Shown here piece after piece: positions 1 through 5,835 of a stretch of DNA of 8,251 bases. Source of the stretch: Microcaldota archaeon (GTDB lineage: Archaea > Micrarchaeota > Micrarchaeia > Burarchaeales > Burarchaeaceae); assembly GCA_003660965.1 (NCBI GenBank), contig QMVF01000028.1, forward strand, positions 1 through 8,251, written 5' to 3'. Both the position numbers and the translations under genes were made by a program. The notes beneath the pieces were generated by a model. That model saw only the letters and a list, made by a program, of their open reading frames with translations. It did not search any database and was not told the origin of the DNA. Positions within the stretch are counted from its first letter, which is position 1. Every line of letters starts with the position of its first letter.

Positions 1-1
1 G

Positions 2-835
2 ATTTGGGCGCTTCTTAATAGGAGGGAATGGCTGACGAAGGAGAAGTTGCCTTCGACTGCGCTGGTTTCATCGTTGATTTTCCTTCTTCAGATGCTTAAT
101 TTCCCAGTTGCAAACGGAACTAGCGGCCATTTCATGGGCGCTGCGCTTGCAAGCATGATTCTAGGTCCTGCAGCAGCCATTGTTTCTGTTGCATCAGTGC
201 TCATAGTCCAGGCTGCGGTTTTCGGCGATGGGGGCGTGCTTGCGATAGGTGTTAATGTTTTCAATATGGCAGTTGTGGGCGTGATTGCGGCGCAATTTGC
301 ATTGAATCTCTTGCGTGCGAGAATGCCCGAAGGGGTTGCGGTCTTTGGAGCCTCGTGGTTCAGCGTGGTGATGGCTGCGGCTTCGGCAAGTGCGCTTCTC
401 TCGTTGAGCGGACTTGCACCCGCTATTGCTGTGTTTTCGTCGATGCTCACTGTTCACGTACTCATAGGCATTTGCGAAGGAATGATAACTGTTGGCGCGG
501 TTGCCGTGCTTCATTCGAGAAGCAAGAGCCTTGCGGTTTCGAAGGCATTGGCATACCTTGCAGCAGCTCTTTTGATCGGGTCGTTTGCCCTGCCATTTGC
601 CTCGGGCGAACCGGATGGAATGGAGAAGATTGCAATTAATCTGGGCTTTTATTCTGCCGCAACCACAATATACGAGGCACCCATCCCGGATTACGCAATT
701 TCCGGTCTGCCTGGAGGCCTTGCGGTGATTGGGGCGGGTGCGGTTGGCGCACTTCTATGCTTTGCAGTCTTCACCGGCCTGCGATTAATAGCGCCTGAGC
801 AGGTAGTGGTAGGCTACGAAGTAGATGAGCAGTAG
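2..835 (+). CDS. Nickel/cobalt ECF transporter substrate-binding membrane subunit, CbiM/NikM with C-terminal PDGLE (NikN-like) region; 5' partial
   Basis: This is the membrane component that captures Ni2+ or Co2+ for an energy-coupling-factor importer. Frame 2 is open from the first bases, and the residues before TTG 47 (IWALLNRREWLTKEKL) look like CbiM sequence, so the gene begins upstream and TTG 47 is not the true start. The missing part should include the metal-binding N-terminal Met-His of the family. Visible family motifs are LQMLNFPVANGTSGH (metal-ligand His codon at 128-130), GDGG...N.FNMAVVG, and VHVLIGICEGMIT with a second conserved His. Several hydrophobic helices follow. The tail holds PDGMEKIAINLGF and PIPDYAISGLPGG, matching the PDGLE domain that CbiN/NikN-type partners supply, so M and N functions appear fused. 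The T and A components (CbiQ/NikQ, CbiO/NikO) are not in the window. Nickel versus cobalt cannot be decided. The 3' end overlaps the convergent DUF2178 gene by 51 bp. Confidence 0.9.
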   Translation: MWALLNRREWLTKEKLPSTALVSSLIFLLQMLNFPVANGTSGHFMGAALASMILGPAAAIVSVASVLIVQAAVFGDGGVLAIGVNVFNMAVVGVIAAQFALNLLRARMPEGVAVFGASWFSVVMAAASASALLSLSGLAPAIAVFSSMLTVHVLIGICEGMITVGAVAVLHSRSKSLAVSKALAYLAAALLIGSFALPFASGEPDGMEKIAINLGFYSAATTIYEAPIPDYAISGLPGGLAVIGAGAVGALLCFAVFTGLRLIAPEQVVVGYEVDEQ

Positions 836-1183
836 GCCGCACACCAGGTAGCTCATGAACAGGTGGTAGGGTATTGTGATTGGCTGAATTCCATCTAATA
901 TGATGATTATGAAGGCAGCTATTATGAGTGCAAGATATGTTATGCGCATTGCCTTTGCTGCCACAAATTCCATGCGCTCGTCAATTCTTCTTTTCTTTCG
1001 ACTCAGCATCTGCAGAGTGGTTACGGCAAAGCCCACAAAGCCTATGTAGATGAGCCAGTTGCCCACGCTACCATAGGCCATGAATTCGCCCGAGCCCACG
1101 CCATAGTGGTTGAATATTATTCCTGCAAGAACCAACGCAACGCAGAACAGGTACTGCATGATTCTCTTCCTAGTGATTTCCAT
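785..1183 (-). CDS. DUF2178-like four-helix membrane protein
   Basis: A 132-residue integral membrane protein with four predicted helices at about residues 8-25, 40-60, 81-97 and 105-127. A basic cytoplasmic-type loop lies between helices 2 and 3 (SRKKRRIDERMEFVAAKAMR, 61-80). The DER...A.KA.R.T pattern in that loop resembles the archaeal DUF2178 family, whose function is unknown and which is often encoded beside a small XRE regulator, as here. Its ATG lies 9 bp after the stop of the XRE gene. A strong ribosome-binding site (TGAGGTGA) overlaps that stop codon, so the two are almost certainly cotranscribed and translationally coupled. By analogy with other small XRE/membrane-protein pairs, it might sense a membrane or redox signal and modulate the repressor; this is inference. 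The family call rests on motif and context, not on a search. Confidence 0.75.
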   Translation of the reverse strand: MEITRKRIMQYLFCVALVLAGIIFNHYGVGSGEFMAYGSVGNWLIYIGFVGFAVTTLQMLSRKKRRIDERMEFVAAKAMRITYLALIIAAFIIIILDGIQPITIPYHLFMSYLVCGLLLIYFVAYHYLLRRY

Positions 1184-1195
1184 TTTCTCACCTCA
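1183..1195 (-). promoter_or_regulatory. Shine-Dalgarno overlapping the XRE stop codon
   Basis: Read on the minus strand, TGAGGTGAGAAAATG joins the XRE stop codon (TGA), a near-perfect archaeal ribosome-binding site (GAGGTGA) and the start codon of the DUF2178 gene. It fixes the DUF2178 start and implies coupled translation. Confidence 0.8.
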
Positions 1196-1390
1196 TAGTC
1201 CGAACAAGTCCTCTACTCTGCATTTGAACACTTTAGCAAATTCGAGCGCGAGCTGGAGCGAGGGAATGTATCTTCCGCTTTCGATTGAAATTATGGTCTG
1301 CCTAGTAACCCCAACCAAGTCCGCCAGCTTTTCCTGAGTAAGCTTCTTCTTCTCGCGGAATTTTTTCAAATTGTTTTTGGAAAGCTCCAT
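1193..1390 (-). CDS. XRE-family helix-turn-helix transcriptional regulator
   Basis: A 65-residue minimal Cro/CI-type DNA-binding protein consisting of little more than the HTH domain. Helix 2 is TQEKLADLVG (18-27) and the recognition helix follows in TRQTIISIESGRYIPSL (29-45). The rest, LALEFAKVFKCRVEDLFGL, is the usual end of the small YgzD/HipB-like XRE subgroup, with the family's typical DLF ending. It should bind DNA as a dimer. The obvious candidate site is the repeat structure at 1401-1430, just downstream of its own TATA box, so autorepression is likely. It is the first gene of a two-gene unit with the DUF2178 membrane protein. Its length is normal for this subgroup, so it does not look truncated. 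The ligand or signal is unknown. Confidence 0.9.
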   Translation of the reverse strand: MELSKNNLKKFREKKKLTQEKLADLVGVTRQTIISIESGRYIPSLQLALEFAKVFKCRVEDLFGL

Positions 1391-1400
1391 TTCATCGCCT

Positions 1401-1445
1401 TATGTAAAGCATACTATACGTAAAGTATGCTTAACTATTTAAACT
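1401..1445 (-). promoter_or_regulatory. Promoter and putative operator of the XRE-DUF2178 unit
   Basis: On the minus strand a TATA-like TTTAAATA lies at 1443-1436, placing transcription start near 1410-1415. Between TATA and start codon is a perfect inverted repeat with 7-bp arms, GCATACT (1409-1415) and AGTATGC (1424-1430), spaced by 8 bp. The same bases also form a direct repeat, TATGTAAAGCATAC (1401-1414) and TACGTAAAGTATGC (1417-1430), 11 of 14 identical at a 16-bp step. Occupancy here would block polymerase recruitment or initiation, which fits autorepression by the adjacent XRE protein. Confidence 0.65.
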
Positions 1446-1506
1446 TATGCCCTGCTTCATAAGCAGCGGAAATAAAAATATCTGATTAAGGAATAACATG
1501 GGTAGG

Positions 1507-1522
1507 AAAAATGGAAAAAGAA
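1507..1522 (-). terminator. Possible oligo-T terminator after the small lipoprotein gene
   Basis: Immediately past the stop codon at 1525, the minus strand reads TTCTTTTTCCATTTTTCC. Such pyrimidine-rich, T-run tracts serve as intrinsic terminators in archaea. No hairpin is needed or evident. The call rests on base composition only. Confidence 0.4.
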
Positions 1523-1524
1523 GG

Positions 1525-1713
1525 CTAACAGAGCCCGCCCGCGCATTCAGCTGAAGCAATTGAGGAGGTATCTACAGAGCCAGAAGCAGCTCCATAATCC
1601 TCCGCCCATTCATCCTCATAATCATAGTCACCACTGCTTGCACAGCAACAGCAACCTGCAAATAGCAAGCCGAAGACTAAAGCGAACAGCACGAACAACA
1701 TGCCAACTTTCAT
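1525..1713 (-). CDS. Small cysteine-rich acidic lipoprotein-like peptide
   Basis: A 62-residue protein of unknown function. An earlier in-frame ATG at 1731 exists, but the ATG at 1713 is preferred because AGGTGAT lies 5-6 bases before it, while the upstream ATG has no such site. Residues 3-20 form a hydrophobic signal-type helix ending in LLFAGC (16-21), a plausible lipobox, so Cys21 could be the lipid-anchored first residue of the mature form. Four cysteines run in a row (21-24). The exposed part is strongly acidic (GDYDYEDEWAEDYG, 28-41), then Ser/Ala-rich, and ends AECAGGLC with two more cysteines. Six cysteines in 62 residues hint at metal binding or disulfides, but this is inference. Small size and lack of homology make the call moderate; the ribosome-binding site and signal helix support a real gene. 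Confidence 0.6.
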   Translation of the reverse strand: MKVGMLFVLFALVFGLLFAGCCCCASSGDYDYEDEWAEDYGAASGSVDTSSIASAECAGGLC

Positions 1714-1724
1714 TAGATCACCTG

Positions 1725-1752
1725 CACCCATATTGGGTGTAAGGTATAAAAA
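1725..1752 (-). promoter_or_regulatory. TATA-like element and short palindrome upstream of the lipoprotein gene
   Basis: On the minus strand TTTTTATA (1752-1745) could be a TATA box placing initiation near 1722-1726. A perfect inverted repeat, CACCCA-TAT-TGGGTG, occupies 1725-1739 at that point and may be an operator or a short hairpin. The same T-run also sits 15 bp after the TreT stop and could act as its terminator, so the assignment is ambiguous. Confidence 0.4.
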
Positions 1753-1766
1753 CCTGCTTTTAATTC

Positions 1767-3134
1767 TCAGCCTTTTGAAATTTCAGACATTATCTCGCTC
1801 AGGTTTGACAGCCCCTGAAGAAAGCTTGAACTCACGTTTTTTCTAACTGATGAAACGCGCCCCCTCATTGCATTGGACTCCTTGAGCGTCTTCTTAAAGA
1901 CCCGGATGTAGTCGAGCAGGTGGCGCGTTACTAGGAAATTCTTCTTTACGTGCTCCTTCCCTGCTTGGCCCATTTCCTTTGCCTTTTCTGGGTTTTTGAG
2001 GAGATGAAGTACGCGGTCTGCGCATTGGGCAATGTTGTTAACCAGATAACCGGTCTTGCCGTTTATAACCTGTAGCGGTATGCCCCCCACATTTGATGCA
2101 ACCACTGGAGTGCCCTTCCATAGGGCTTCGCTTACGGTGAGCCCAAAGCCCTCTTTTAGTGACTTTTGAATCACCACATCGGAAGCGCGCTGTACGGAAT
2201 TTACAAGAATTTGGCTTTCAAAGGCAATTGCGTAGATACCTCTTTCCTTCTTTGCCCTCTCCAGAACTTTTTGATATACTTTCGAACCTTCCGGATCATC
2301 TGTTGCAAAATTTCCAAGCAGAACCAGATTGCAGTCCGCCTTTTTCCTCACCTTGCAGTATACGTCTATCACCCCCATCGGGTCTTTCCATGAATCAAAG
2401 CGCGAGATTTGAGCAATCAGAGGCTTGTCATCAGGTATTCCGAACTTGTCTAGGTATTTTTTAATTTTGGATTTCGAGATTTCCATGTTTTTTATTGAGA
2501 GGGGGTCTATGGATGGAGGAATTATGTGCTGGGGCATGGGAAGCTTTTTCTTGAATTTCTCTGCTGACACTATCATTGCATCGTATTTGGTTATGAAATC
2601 CTTCAGATAGTTCCATAACGGAGAATACGGTTTGGATATATCTATGTGACAGCGCCAGATCCAGGGCTGTTTTTTTGGAAAGGCATCCAGACCCACCATA
2701 AGAGGAAGGGGCTTCCAGGTCCAGGGTTGCTTTCTGCTGTAAAAATTGATCAGGGGGAGGGGCTGTGGATCGTGAACCATCACTGCATCATGGCCTTCCA
2801 GATGGCATAGATGGTGGTTCATTTCGTTTATGTCCATGAACACTTTTTTCTTCTGTTCGGTGAGATGTATTTTCTTGCCCTGAAGGCCGTCGTGGAATTT
2901 CTTGGTGACCGTGAAAAAATCTGGTGAGCCTTTTAGAAGGCGCCAGCCAGTTCTGATTCCAAGATCATTCATCAGTATAACTATGCTGCTGAGAATTTCT
3001 GCAACGCCTCCCCCATAATAGGTTGAGTTTACGTGGGCTAGATGCTTTTCGCTCAGGGCAGATGCCTCATTCCTAATTTTCTGGAGCTCCTTTTCGCCCA
3101 CTATTCCCTCGTAATCTTTAAGCCGTCTATGCAT
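1767..3134 (-). CDS. treT: Trehalose synthase, TreT-type GT4 glycosyltransferase
   Basis: TreT reversibly joins NDP-glucose and free glucose to give trehalose in the cytoplasm. The 455-residue protein follows the Pyrococcus/Thermococcus pattern. HVNSTYYGGGVAEIL (34-48) is the N-terminal nucleotide-sugar loop. Next come FFTVTKKFHDGLQG (73-86), VHDPQP (120-125), WRCHIDIS (160-167), IIPPSIDPLS (204-213) and ISRFDSWKDP (243-252). The GT-B C-terminal domain has RASDVVIQKSLKEGFGLTVSEALWKGTPVV (316-345), including the E-x7-E donor-binding motif. Two features are odd. About 20 extra residues between HDPQP and WRCHID look like a tandem duplication (KQPW at 135 and again at 155). A basic, Ser-rich tail (about 413-455) extends past the usual end. 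The gene diverges from otsAB. The ATG at 3134 suits a leaderless or short-leader transcript. Trehalose versus a related glucoside is inferred from family resemblance. Confidence 0.88.
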   Translation of the reverse strand: MHRRLKDYEGIVGEKELQKIRNEASALSEKHLAHVNSTYYGGGVAEILSSIVILMNDLGIRTGWRLLKGSPDFFTVTKKFHDGLQGKKIHLTEQKKKVFMDINEMNHHLCHLEGHDAVMVHDPQPLPLINFYSRKQPWTWKPLPLMVGLDAFPKKQPWIWRCHIDISKPYSPLWNYLKDFITKYDAMIVSAEKFKKKLPMPQHIIPPSIDPLSIKNMEISKSKIKKYLDKFGIPDDKPLIAQISRFDSWKDPMGVIDVYCKVRKKADCNLVLLGNFATDDPEGSKVYQKVLERAKKERGIYAIAFESQILVNSVQRASDVVIQKSLKEGFGLTVSEALWKGTPVVASNVGGIPLQVINGKTGYLVNNIAQCADRVLHLLKNPEKAKEMGQAGKEHVKKNFLVTRHLLDYIRVFKKTLKESNAMRGRVSSVRKNVSSSFLQGLSNLSEIMSEISKG

Positions 3135-3211
3135 ACCACCACATCGTTGCCTTCACGTTTTAATCTTTATGGCGCACCTTATTAATGTTTCTAATCGAGA
3201 GTAGAATATAG
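3135..3211. promoter_or_regulatory. Divergent promoter region between treT and otsAB
   Basis: This 77-bp spacer must hold promoters for both directions. On the minus strand ATAAAG-ATTAAAAC (about 3170-3157) resembles BRE plus TATA and predicts a start at or next to the treT ATG, suggesting a leaderless mRNA. On the plus strand TTATTAATG (about 3179-3187) predicts a start near 3209, just before the otsA start codons. The two predicted elements lie about 20 bp apart, so one regulator could affect both genes. Confidence 0.5.
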
Positions 3212-4699
3212 GTGGGTGGAGTGAACAGGAAAGAAAAGTTGAGGAGAATAGTGAAAGATAAGATAAACGATAGACAGCTACTTGTGCTTTCATATAGGGA
3301 GCCATATACCCACTATTATGAAGCTGGAGAAATCAAGCATAGGAAAAATACCGGTGGGCTGGTAGCCGCGTTGGATCCTGTGATGAAGGCTTGCGGAGGA
3401 ACATGGATTGCATGCGGGGAGACTGAGGCAGATAGGGAAGCGGTTGACAAGGAAGATAAGGTTTGCGTTCCGTTTGACGGGGATGATTATGATCTTAGGA
3501 GAATCTGGCTAAGCAAAGAGGAAAGGAATGCGTTTATAAGAGGAGTTTCCAATCGCGCCCTCTGGCCTCTTATGCATTTTGTTTATGTAAGGCCGTATTT
3601 TGATGAAGAGCAGTGGAAGGTTTATAGAAAGATGAATAAACGATTTGCAGAGGCGGCAATTCAGGAGGCTAAGGAGAAGAACGCATTCATCTGGATTCAG
3701 GATTACCATCTTGCACTTTGCGCCAAATACATAAAGGATGAAATGCCGGATGCAGTAGTCGCTCAATTCTGGCACATTCCCTGGCCAAGTTCTGAAATTT
3801 TTAGAATATTCCCTTGGCACAGAGAGTTGACTGAAGGGCTGCTTGCAAATGATTTATTAGGTTTTCATATACGCTATTACTCAAACAATTTCATGGATTC
3901 GGTTGACCGGTCGGTTGAGGCGCGGGTTGAGAGGGAAAATTCCTCTATCTTTTACAACGATCATGAAACTAAAGTGCGTGAATTCCCAATAAGCGTGGAT
4001 GATAAGACTATAGAAAAGATGTCCAAGGAGACAACGCATAATGACATTGACATATTGAAAAAAGAATATGGAATAGGGGATGAGAAGATAATTGCGAGCA
4101 TTTCACGCATGGATTACACCAAAGGAATTTCAGAGCAGTTTATGGCTTATGATAAGTTTCTAGAAAATAACCCAAAATATTTGAAAAAAGTTGTGCTCGT
4201 ACAGGTAATCTCACCTTCGAGAACGGAAATACCTGAATATCAGGATTTGGAGGAAAAGGCAAGTCATCTTGCATTCGAACTGAATTGGAAATATGGGGAT
4301 GGGAGGTGGAGGCCCATAGTTCTTATAAATGAATTCATAGACCAGAAGGTGCTAGTTGCAATTTATAAAATGGCTGAAGTTTTTATAGTAAATTCTCTAC
4401 AGGATGGTATGAATATAGTATGTAAGGAGTATGCTGCTGCAAAGCAGGATGGAGATGGCACTCTTATATTGAGCAAGTTTACGGGCGCTTCAAGAGAGCT
4501 TGATAGTGCAATACTTGTGAACCCGTTTTCAGAAAATGAAGTTTCTGAAGCTTTTAAGAAGGCACTGGAAATGCCAAAAAAAGAGAGGAGGAAAAGGCTT
4601 AAGCGAATGAGGGAAGTAGTTAGGGAAAACGATGTTTATAACTGGGCCGGTAAATTTATAGAAAAATTGGGGAGAATTGAGGCGCAAGTGAGCAAATGA
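3212..4699 (+). CDS. otsA: Trehalose-6-phosphate synthase (GT20)
   Basis: Transfers glucose from UDP- or another NDP-glucose to glucose-6-phosphate, giving trehalose-6-phosphate; this is step one of the OtsAB route. GT20 hallmarks appear in order: RKNTGGLVAALDPVM (44-58, donor-phosphate loop), LWPLMHF (118-123), WIQDYHL (161-167), FWHIPWPSSEIFRIFPW (186-202), LLANDLLGFH (210-219), and SRMDYTKG (298-305), whose Arg299 and Lys304 match the family's nucleotide-binding Arg/Lys. Later come VNSLQDGMNIVCKEY (393-407) and LILSKFTGASRELDSAILVNPF (418-439). The length (495 residues) is normal. The first GTG is at 3212, but GTG 3221 (codon 4) is better placed behind AGGTGGG and may be the real start, giving 492 residues. 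The stop overlaps the otsB start in ATGA (4696-4699), so the pair is translationally coupled. Related glucosylglycerol-phosphate synthases are less likely given the coupled OtsB and TGGLV loop. Confidence 0.93.
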   Translation: MGGVNRKEKLRRIVKDKINDRQLLVLSYREPYTHYYEAGEIKHRKNTGGLVAALDPVMKACGGTWIACGETEADREAVDKEDKVCVPFDGDDYDLRRIWLSKEERNAFIRGVSNRALWPLMHFVYVRPYFDEEQWKVYRKMNKRFAEAAIQEAKEKNAFIWIQDYHLALCAKYIKDEMPDAVVAQFWHIPWPSSEIFRIFPWHRELTEGLLANDLLGFHIRYYSNNFMDSVDRSVEARVERENSSIFYNDHETKVREFPISVDDKTIEKMSKETTHNDIDILKKEYGIGDEKIIASISRMDYTKGISEQFMAYDKFLENNPKYLKKVVLVQVISPSRTEIPEYQDLEEKASHLAFELNWKYGDGRWRPIVLINEFIDQKVLVAIYKMAEVFIVNSLQDGMNIVCKEYAAAKQDGDGTLILSKFTGASRELDSAILVNPFSENEVSEAFKKALEMPKKERRKRLKRMREVVRENDVYNWAGKFIEKLGRIEAQVSK

Positions 4700-5460
4700 A
4701 ACTATTTTTCAATGAATTGCAGGAAATAGAGGGTATTATTCAAAATGAGGAGCTTTCGGTTATTCTGGATTTTGATGGTACGCTTACTGCTCTGCGGAAA
4801 AGGCCTTCTGCAGTAAGGCTTTCTAAAGGCATGAGGAGAGCTCTCAAAAGGCTTGCTCAGAATAAAAGAGCGCGAGTGGCTGTTTTGAGCGGAAGGGGGC
4901 TTGAGTTTCTTAGAAAGAGGGTGGATGTGAAGGGAGTGAAATTGGTAGGTGAGCACGGAGCAACCCTTATGCCCAGAGGCGCTGATAGGAGGGGCAAGAG
5001 TGCAATCAAAGAAGCAAAGCCAGTGGTTAAAAAAATAGCTAAAAAATACAGCGGGGTGTGGATTGAGAGTAAGCAGCATGGCTTTACCCTTCATTACAGG
5101 CGCCTTAACGAGCATAAGGGGAGGAAGCTGGAACAGGAAGTGCTCGGGGCTCTGAATGAGCTTGAGTGCAGATCTCATTTGAAAGTTATGCAGGGAAAGA
5201 AGGTGGTTGAAACCGTGTCCAAATATGCATGGGACAAGGGGCAGGCGGTAAGGGCACTTATAAGAAAGCGTGGTAAGAAGAGGGTACCCATATTTTTAGG
5301 CGATGATGTTACTGATGAGGATGCGTTTGCAATCGTGAAGAAAAATGGGGTGGCAATTCTGGTTTCAAATGTAGAGAGGAAAAGCAAGGCAGAATACAGG
5401 TTGAGGGGGCTGTGGGAAGTTGAAAGGGCGCTTCTGTGGATTGCCAGAATTATAAGGTAG
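4696..5460 (+). CDS. otsB: Trehalose-6-phosphate phosphatase (HAD superfamily)
   Basis: Dephosphorylates trehalose-6-phosphate to trehalose, completing the pathway begun by the upstream gene, with which it overlaps by 4 bp. All HAD-IIB phosphatase motifs are present in a 254-residue protein of usual length. Motif I is LDFDGTL (24-30), with nucleophile Asp25 and acid/base Asp27. Motif II is LSGR (64-67). VGEHGA (84-89) is the typical OtsB strand-turn. A Lys-containing WDKGQAV segment (179-185) follows, and motif IV is LGDDVTDEDAF (201-211), with the Mg2+-binding Asp203 and Asp204. Nothing suggests inactivation. The protein is strongly basic, rich in Lys/Arg (AGG/AGA codons). A T-rich stretch (CTCCTTTTAT, 5461-5470) follows the stop and may terminate the message. 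Confidence 0.94.
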   Translation: MKLFFNELQEIEGIIQNEELSVILDFDGTLTALRKRPSAVRLSKGMRRALKRLAQNKRARVAVLSGRGLEFLRKRVDVKGVKLVGEHGATLMPRGADRRGKSAIKEAKPVVKKIAKKYSGVWIESKQHGFTLHYRRLNEHKGRKLEQEVLGALNELECRSHLKVMQGKKVVETVSKYAWDKGQAVRALIRKRGKKRVPIFLGDDVTDEDAFAIVKKNGVAILVSNVERKSKAEYRLRGLWEVERALLWIARIIR

Positions 5461-5473
5461 CTCCTTTTATGTA

Positions 5474-5529
5474 GGAAAAGTTTTAAAGTCTAGACTATAT
5501 TGACTATATAGGAATATATCGAGGGGGTG
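5474..5529 (+). promoter_or_regulatory. Archaeal promoter with tandem repeat and ribosome-binding site
   Basis: A purine-rich BRE (GGAAAAG) directly precedes TTTTAAAG (5481-5488), a good archaeal TATA box that predicts transcription start near 5509-5511. Two copies of GACTATAT (5493-5500 and 5502-5509) lie between TATA and start site, spaced by 9 bp, a possible operator. GAGGGGGTG (5521-5529) is a strong ribosome-binding site that selects ATG 5536 rather than GTG 5527. Confidence 0.7.
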
Positions 5530-5535
5530 TATTTT

Positions 5536-5790
5536 ATGAAATGCATATCCTACAATAGGAAGGATGGCTCGAGGGAAACCTGTCTGATTTGCAGAACTCC
5601 ACAGGGAACTCATTTGAAAATAATTAAGAAGAGCGGAGGCGAGATGCGTTTTTTGACTCCGGATGCAGAAGAACTTAGAGAGTTGCAGCGGGTGATTTCT
5701 AGTAAGGAATATGATGAGAGCACCATAGAGCTGGAAAAGAAGAACCTGCGTAAGCTTATGGATGCGATTGGTGGGCAGAGAAGGAAGTAG
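5536..5790 (+). CDS. Unrecognised 84-residue CxxC protein
   Basis: I do not recognise a family. The N-terminal part has Cys3 and a C-L-I-C motif (Cys16, Cys19). This is followed by a probable beta segment (THLKIIKKSGGEMRFLTP) and a charged helical C-terminal half (residues about 43-84) ending in GGQRRK. Three cysteines in the first 19 residues could bind zinc or an Fe-S cluster as a half-ribbon, perhaps completed by dimerisation; this is inference. The start at ATG 5536 is chosen because a strong ribosome-binding site sits 6-7 bases upstream. It has its own clear promoter and is followed after 45 bp by the promoter of the Fe-S operon, so it is a neighbour of that operon rather than clearly part of it. 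No membrane segment or signal peptide is visible. Confidence 0.7.
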   Translation: MKCISYNRKDGSRETCLICRTPQGTHLKIIKKSGGEMRFLTPDAEELRELQRVISSKEYDESTIELEKKNLRKLMDAIGGQRRK

Positions 5791-5795
5791 CAAAG

Positions 5796-5831
5796 TTTAT
5801 AATTCTTATTCTTCACTAATCAGATTAGTGA
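5796..5831 (+). promoter_or_regulatory. Promoter of the Fe-S operon with a perfect 19-bp palindrome
   Basis: CAAAG-TTTATAAT (TATA at 5796-5803) predicts initiation near 5825. TCACTAATCAGATTAGTGA spans 5813-5831: two 9-bp arms around a single central base, with no mismatch. It covers the predicted start site and ends 4 bp before the AbrB-like gene's ATG. This is the usual place for a repressor operator in archaea. The adjacent AbrB-like protein is the obvious candidate ligand. Confidence 0.65.
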
Positions 5832-5835
5832 GCAT

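Noticed and set aside
47..49. TTG 47 as start of the transporter gene
   Set aside because: The frame continues upstream with CbiM-like residues, and the family's N-terminal metal site would be missing, so this is an internal Leu codon.
28..102. Short ATG frame at the left edge with a GGAGGG site before it
   Set aside because: It stops after 24 codons and lies inside the clearly conserved CbiM frame, which is open from base 2. The GGAGGG is coding sequence for Asn-Arg-Arg.
3212..4699. Glucosylglycerol-phosphate synthase instead of OtsA
   Set aside because: The TGGLV loop and the 4-bp overlap with a complete OtsB favour trehalose-6-phosphate synthase.
4702..5178. 158-codon open frame opposite otsB
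   Set aside because: It lies antisense to a fully conserved phosphatase, its peptide has no recognisable domain, and its openness follows from otsB codon bias.
5467..5793. 108-codon open frame opposite the CxxC protein
   Set aside because: It has no recognisable domain, while the plus-strand gene has a clear promoter and ribosome-binding site.
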